This document shows, piece by piece, positions 60,145 to 64,000 of a DNA stretch of 64,000 nt (the stretch's first letter is position 1; every line of letters starts with the position of its first letter). A model generated the notes under the pieces. That model ran no database searches. It was not told the DNA's origin and saw only the letters and a program-made list of their open reading frames with translations. Position numbers and translations under genes: made by a program. Origin of the DNA: a bacterium (lineage in GTDB: Bacteria; Methylomirabilota; Methylomirabilia; Methylomirabilales; 2-02-FULL-66-22); assembly GCA_029580855.1 (NCBI GenBank), contig JAKPQH010000146.1, positions 102,419-166,418 on the forward strand. Direction: 5' to 3'.

Positions 60145-63100
60145 GGCCGTCGGTGCTCCAGCATGGGCAGGAAGACCTCCCGCGCCAGTCGCTCGAACTC
60201 CGCACCCAGCGGATCCAGGCCGCGGAAGGCCAGCCGATGGTACGGATCCTGGCCCTCCGGGGTTTTCCTCGAGAACTCGCTGCCGCCCCAGGCCGTCCGG
60301 GCCGCCGAGAGCGCCTGCGCCTCGCTCTGCCCCTTCCGGAGGCGCTCGGCGTAGGCAAGGCCCGCCTCCGGAAAGAGCGGCACCGGCCGCGAGAGGCCGG
60401 CCCAGTAGATCTCGGCCAGCGCCGTGAGATGATGCAGCGGGTCCTCGACTGTCTCGAGGACGATCTCCTCGTCCTGACCGAGCCAGCGGCTCTCGCGGAC
60501 CGCCCCCGGCGGCCGCAGGCTGCACAGCAGGAGATGCCGCACCCAGAGGCCGATCCAGTCCTTCGGCTTGGCCGTGGTCGGCCGGTACTCCAGGAGGCCC
60601 TCCGGCGTCACGCCGGTCAGCCACCCGGTCAGGCGGATGGAGCCGAGGGTGCAGTCCACGGGCGCCGGCGCCAGGCGCGAGGCGGCGCGGCGCGTCTCGA
60701 TGCGCCTCGCCAAGGCTTCCACGGCCTCGGCCTCCGCCGTGAAGCATACCTCGCCCACGCGTCCCTGCGGAAGCCGCCCGCCGGCGCGGGCGATCTCCCA
60801 GTTGTCGTCCGGCGAGCGGCCGGCGAGCCGGAGGTCGAGCAGTTCCTGCCGCAGCCCGTACGCGGACAGGCCGTCCAGGGTGAACGGCTCGCGGTTCTCC
60901 AGCAGCCCCTCCCGCTCCTCCAGGTGAATCCGCAGCCGCTCGCGGAGCAAGTACCTCGTCGGCTGCTGGAAGTAGCGGATGAAGCGCGCGAGGTCGACCG
61001 TGCGCCACTCGTCCGACGGCTCCGCCAGGGGGTGCGCCAGGAACGGCTCCGGCCCGCCCCGGGTCTTTCGCGCGCGGCTGGCCTCGCAGTAGTCGTCGGA
61101 GTAACTGAAGAGGCGTGGCGCGTCGGCGCCGTCCCGGAAGTAGCGCGGGCTGAAAGCGTGCAGCGGGTGGCGGGTGAGCAGCCGCCCGCGGAGCGATCCG
61201 TCGGGCTCCTCGAGGGTGAACCCGCGCTCCACGTAGTCCAGGAGCTCACTCACCAGGACCGAGGGCGGAAGCGTCGCGTTGTCCCGGTCGCTCTGTCCCA
61301 CGTAGCTCAGGTACAGCACGCGCCGGGCGGACAGGATGGCCTCCAGAAAAAGGTATCGATCATCGTCGCGCCGCGACCGGTCGCCGAGCCGCGCGTCGTC
61401 GCTCATCAGATCGAAGCCCGGCGCGCGGCGGCTGCGCGGGAAGGTTGCGTCGTTCAGCCCGATGAGGCAGACCACCTCGAAGGGGACGCTCCGCATGGGG
61501 ACCATGGCGCAGAACGTCACTCGCCCGGCCAGAAACCGGCCGCCGCCCCATCCCTCGCCGAGCGCTGCCTGGAGGGCGGACCGCGCCACCGCCAGCGACA
61601 CCGGCTGGTCGAACGCCGCACGGCCGGCCTCCGTGGCCAGCGCCGCGGCCGCCCGGCGCAGCTCCGCAACCTGGGTCTCCCCGTCCTCGTCCGTCTCCAG
61701 GAAGCGGCCCAGGAGGCCCAGGAAGAGCGTGGCCCACTCGGAGACCGGGCGCGGGCGCACCAGCTCGTCCCGGGCCGCGAAGAGCGCCTCCGCGAAGGTG
61801 CAGAGTCGGCCCACCGCCCGGCTCGCGGCCCCCTCGACCTCGTCGTAGGGAAGAATACCGCCGTAGAGCCGCCGCCCGCCCGCAGGCATGGTGTAGCCCA
61901 GGAGCAGCCGCTCCAGGCCCGCGCGCCAGGTGTGTTCCCGGGTCGGCGGGAGGTCCAGGGATGCGCGGCTCTCGCCATCCACGCCCCAGCGGATGCCGGT
62001 CTCGCGCACCCAGTCCTGGATCTGCGGCAGGTCGCCCTCCGCGATGCCGAATCGCCGCCGCACCGGCTCGACCTCCAGGAGGCTCAGCACCTGGTCCGCC
62101 CCGAAGCGGCCCTCCGCGATCTCCAGCAGCGCGAAGAAGGCCCCGGCCGCCGGATCCTCGGCTCGCTGACGCCGGTCCGCGATGCTGAAGGGAATCCGCC
62201 GGTCCGGATCCGCGGTGCCGAAGACCGCCTCGATGAAGGGGGCGTACGCCTCGATGTCGGGCGTCATGACGGCGACATCCCCCGGCTCGAGTTGCGGATT
62301 GGCCTCGAAGAGGGCGAGGAGCTGGTCGTAGAGGACCTCCACCTCGCGCATGGGGCCGTGGCAGGAATGGATCTGGATCGAGCGGTCGTCGGAGCGAACG
62401 GCAGTGTGGACCGGTTCCTCCTCGCCCCGATTCCGGAGGTGCAGGATGTCCGTCTGGACGCAGTGGAGCAGGCTGTCCTCGCCGGGCTCGTCGAAGTGTG
62501 CCGCTTCGTGGGGGTCGCAATCCAGGAGCAGCGTCAGGAAATCCCGCCCCTGCTTGCCGCACGCGGCCAGCAGGCGGTTACCGGTCTCCAGGTACAGCTC
62601 GCGGGGGTCCCGGTCCTTGACGCGGCGAGCGATCTCGCGCTCGGACCGGATCTCGGCCCAGAACTGCCGGCAGGGATTCAGCAGAAAGACGTGCACGTCC
62701 AGCGAGTCGGCCAGCGCGGCGAAGACGGTGAGCTGCCCCGGCGGCAGCGTCGGGATGCCGAACAGGCTGAGCCGGCCGGGGAGCGCGTCTCTTTCGCGCG
62801 GGCCACCGGCGAGCGCGGTCAGGAACCGTTCCTGCATCTGGACGCGGTGGCCGCTGCCGATGGATCGCACCAGCTCGCGCCAGAGCGGCGCGTGCCACGT
62901 GTCGCCTCCGCCCCGTTCCCAGTCCAGGATCCAGTCCGGCCGATAGACCAGGTACTGATCGTAGAGGTCGGCGATCCGCGCGGCGAGTTGGTAGCGGCGC
63001 AGATCGTCGCCCCCATCGGCGAGATATGCGCGCAACGGCGCGAAGGGCTCCTCGTCGAGCAGCCCGGGCAGCATCCCCATCAATCGCCAGACCAGGACCT

Positions 63101-63362
63101 CCCGGTCGTAAGGGGATTGCGCCGGCAGGTCGGGCAGCACGCGGCCAAAGAGCTGCCAGATCAAACTGGCGGGAAGCGGGAAGTGGATGTTGGCGGCCAC
63201 GCCCAGGCGATCCGCCAACCGCATCCGGAGCCAGCGGGCCATCCCGTTGCTCTGGACGGCGATGATCTCCGGCGCGAGCGCCGGCGTCATCGGCGCACGC
63301 AGGACCTCGGCCAGCGCGTCCGCCAGCCGCTCCAGACGATTGCTCTGATGGAGCATCAACAT
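60141..63362 (-). CDS. recC: Exodeoxyribonuclease V subunit gamma (RecC)
   Basis: This 1073-residue scaffold and Chi-recognition subunit is comparable to the 1122 residues of the E. coli protein. The start is placed at MLMLHQSNRLERLADALAEVLR (ATG 63362). RecC features include IIAVQSNGMARWLRMRLADRLGVAANIHFPLPASLIWQLF, PLYDQYLVYRPDWI-type helices and LIGLNDATFPRSRRAPGFDLMSDDARLGDRSRRDDDRYLFLEAILSA. It leads the recC-recB-recD operon, with ATGA overlaps at both joints. Confidence 0.93.
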   Translation of the reverse strand: MLMLHQSNRLERLADALAEVLRAPMTPALAPEIIAVQSNGMARWLRMRLADRLGVAANIHFPLPASLIWQLFGRVLPDLPAQSPYDREVLVWRLMGMLPGLLDEEPFAPLRAYLADGGDDLRRYQLAARIADLYDQYLVYRPDWILDWERGGGDTWHAPLWRELVRSIGSGHRVQMQERFLTALAGGPRERDALPGRLSLFGIPTLPPGQLTVFAALADSLDVHVFLLNPCRQFWAEIRSEREIARRVKDRDPRELYLETGNRLLAACGKQGRDFLTLLLDCDPHEAAHFDEPGEDSLLHCVQTDILHLRNRGEEEPVHTAVRSDDRSIQIHSCHGPMREVEVLYDQLLALFEANPQLEPGDVAVMTPDIEAYAPFIEAVFGTADPDRRIPFSIADRRQRAEDPAAGAFFALLEIAEGRFGADQVLSLLEVEPVRRRFGIAEGDLPQIQDWVRETGIRWGVDGESRASLDLPPTREHTWRAGLERLLLGYTMPAGGRRLYGGILPYDEVEGAASRAVGRLCTFAEALFAARDELVRPRPVSEWATLFLGLLGRFLETDEDGETQVAELRRAAAALATEAGRAAFDQPVSLAVARSALQAALGEGWGGGRFLAGRVTFCAMVPMRSVPFEVVCLIGLNDATFPRSRRAPGFDLMSDDARLGDRSRRDDDRYLFLEAILSARRVLYLSYVGQSDRDNATLPPSVLVSELLDYVERGFTLEEPDGSLRGRLLTRHPLHAFSPRYFRDGADAPRLFSYSDDYCEASRARKTRGGPEPFLAHPLAEPSDEWRTVDLARFIRYFQQPTRYLLRERLRIHLEEREGLLENREPFTLDGLSAYGLRQELLDLRLAGRSPDDNWEIARAGGRLPQGRVGEVCFTAEAEAVEALARRIETRRAASRLAPAPVDCTLGSIRLTGWLTGVTPEGLLEYRPTTAKPKDWIGLWVRHLLLCSLRPPGAVRESRWLGQDEEIVLETVEDPLHHLTALAEIYWAGLSRPVPLFPEAGLAYAERLRKGQSEAQALSAARTAWGGSEFSRKTPEGQDPYHRLAFRGLDPLGAEFERLAREVFLPMLEHRRP

Positions 63363-63555
63363 CCGATACGCCTCCAGGCAAGACCGCCGGAAGCCGCAAG
63401 ATGCACAGGACCCACGGGCGTCACTGCAAGAGATCCGAACTCCGGGGCCGAACCGTGTGCCCCTTGTGCATCTGGTGGTTGACCGCGGGGTCCGGCGGCG
63501 CTTGGCGGTTTGCTTGGATCGGAACCAACAAGTCGCTGAAACACGCACTTTCGCG

Positions 63556-63719
63556 CAGGCTGCTCAAAACGGCCCAGATGTCCTTCGACAGGCTGAGGAC
63601 CCCGTGCGAAGTCGAGGGGCAAGGCGGTCCGTGATGGGCCGAGTGAGACGTACTACAGGTACGTCGCAACGAGTGCCCAAGTGGACCAATGCCGCAGATG
63701 GGTCGTTTTCAGCAGCCTG
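63556..63719. repeat. Intergenic inverted-repeat element, copy 2, with a nested second repeat
   Basis: The element begins CAGGCTGCTCAAAACGGCCC and ends GTCGTTTTCAGCAGCCTG, with blocks GCCCAGATG, GGCAAGGCGG and CCGCAGATGGG shared with copy 1 (109-251). Inside at about 63582-63617 lies a different repeat, CTTCGACAGGCTGAGGACCC and AAGTCGAGG, translated as FDRLRT on one strand and LSLSKD on the other. The end abuts the stop codon of the minus-strand ThDP gene (63720), as copy 1 abuts a stop at 254. Confidence 0.7.
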
Positions 63720-64000
63720 TCAGATGTTCTGGCTGTGGTAGAGAGCCTGCACGTCCTCGCACCAGTTCCCGACGTTCCAGACGCCGTAGGCGCCCAGACC
63801 TCCCAGCGGGTCCGGTCCGTAATAGACCGGCACGTGCACCAGCGACAGGCCGGGGTGCCGCGCGGCCTCGGTCAGCGCGGCCTGCAGCGACGCCGGCGTG
63901 TCGCCCCCGCTGAGCGCCTGGACACCCGGCACGGCCGACGCCAGGCGGACGTAATCCACCGCCACGCCGTCGTGCGTCCGGAACGCCTGGCCGTACTGCG
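63720..64000 (-). CDS. ThDP-dependent enzyme, IolD-like, C-terminal fragment
   Basis: The last roughly 92 residues of a thiamine-diphosphate enzyme enter the window; the gene continues past 64000. The segment QYGQAFRTHDGVAVDYVRLASAVPGVQALSGGDTPASLQAAL is the end of the C-terminal ThDP-binding domain. SLVHVPVYYGPDPLGGLGAYGVWNVGNWCEDVQALYH is the tail, which I associate with IolD-like trihydroxycyclohexanedione hydrolases; other acetolactate-synthase-like enzymes remain possible. Confidence 0.6.
   Translation of the reverse strand, partial: QYGQAFRTHDGVAVDYVRLASAVPGVQALSGGDTPASLQAALTEAARHPGLSLVHVPVYYGPDPLGGLGAYGVWNVGNWCEDVQALYHSQNI

Noticed and set aside
56398..60354. Open frame of 1318 codons antisense to recB
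   Set aside because: It is a GC-driven shadow; the minus strand encodes a complete RecB with helicase and nuclease motifs.
60153..63482. Open frame of 1109 codons antisense to recC
   Set aside because: Composition is typical of a shadow frame, and recC on the other strand is complete and overlaps recB by ATGA.

Overview
The window is a high-GC, gene-dense bacterial chromosome segment. It carries many solute-binding-protein-dependent carboxylate/sugar-acid transporters (two TRAP systems, two tripartite tricarboxylate TctCBA systems), many small dehydrogenases of organic-acid metabolism, a complete recCBD operon, a defence-type gene cluster, and several toxin-antitoxin genes and relics. Together with several families of dispersed palindromic repeats, this fits a heterotrophic soil or subsurface bacterium such as Methylomirabilota (Rokubacteria/NC10) or a neighbouring deep-branching proteobacterial group. 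The lineage is inferred from content only; there is no rRNA or tRNA in the window.

Layout. 1-4.9 kb: minus-strand operon dctP-dctQ-dctM-iolB-like-SDR, a TRAP importer with inositol/uronate-type enzymes. 4.9-6.5 kb: a decayed IS110-family element. 6.5-7.6 kb: a Gfo/Idh/MocA dehydrogenase. 7.7-19.5 kb: a minus-strand defence-type cluster read in the order SNF2/DUF3883 helicase, ORF6N genes, DUF1156 DNA methyltransferase, DUF433/DUF5615 toxin-antitoxin pair, DUF499 ATPase, truncated PIN gene. 19.8-20.6 kb: a vapBC pair with a palindromic operator. 20.7-26.0 kb: an Ldh2-type dehydrogenase, an alpha/beta hydrolase and tctCBA. 26.2-28.9 kb: a radical SAM protein with its own promoter and terminator. 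29-32.5 kb: a LysM lytic transglycosylase, an MFS carrier and a GreA/B-like factor. 33.1-38.4 kb: a URO-D-like protein, a second tctCBA and a second Ldh2. 38.5-39.4 kb: an MNT/HepT pair. 39.6-43.6 kb: a second TRAP system with a secreted propeller-like protein. 43.9-44.9 kb: relics of toxin-antitoxin genes. 45.1-52.6 kb: a run of minus-strand catabolic enzymes (SDR, Gfo/Idh, 2-hydroxyacid dehydrogenase, NudC, PdxA-like, amidohydrolase, third Ldh2). 53.1-54.6 kb: a DJ-1-like protein and a methyltransferase. 54.7-63.4 kb: recD, recB and recC. 63.7 kb to the end: the 3' end of a ThDP enzyme.

The most unusual feature is in the defence-type cluster. The DUF1156 methyltransferase gene contains a complete REP-associated tyrosine transposase (RAYT), bounded by two REP-type hairpins and inserted in frame between its two cysteine clusters, yet the 1194-codon frame stays open. 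The same gene and the neighbouring helicase gene also carry several in-frame copies of a second palindromic element that encodes an HRRxAExAE-type peptide. These mobile repeats are therefore translated inside two essential components of a probable anti-phage system. The arrangement resembles the in-frame palindromic elements known from Rickettsia, here combined with a transposase domain.

A second theme is toxin-antitoxin turnover. There are intact pairs (DUF433/DUF5615, VapBC), one pair with altered catalytic residues (MNT/HepT), and broken copies (VapC relic, MNT relic, DUF433/DUF5615 relic). The intact MNT gene and its broken paralogue bracket the second TRAP operon.
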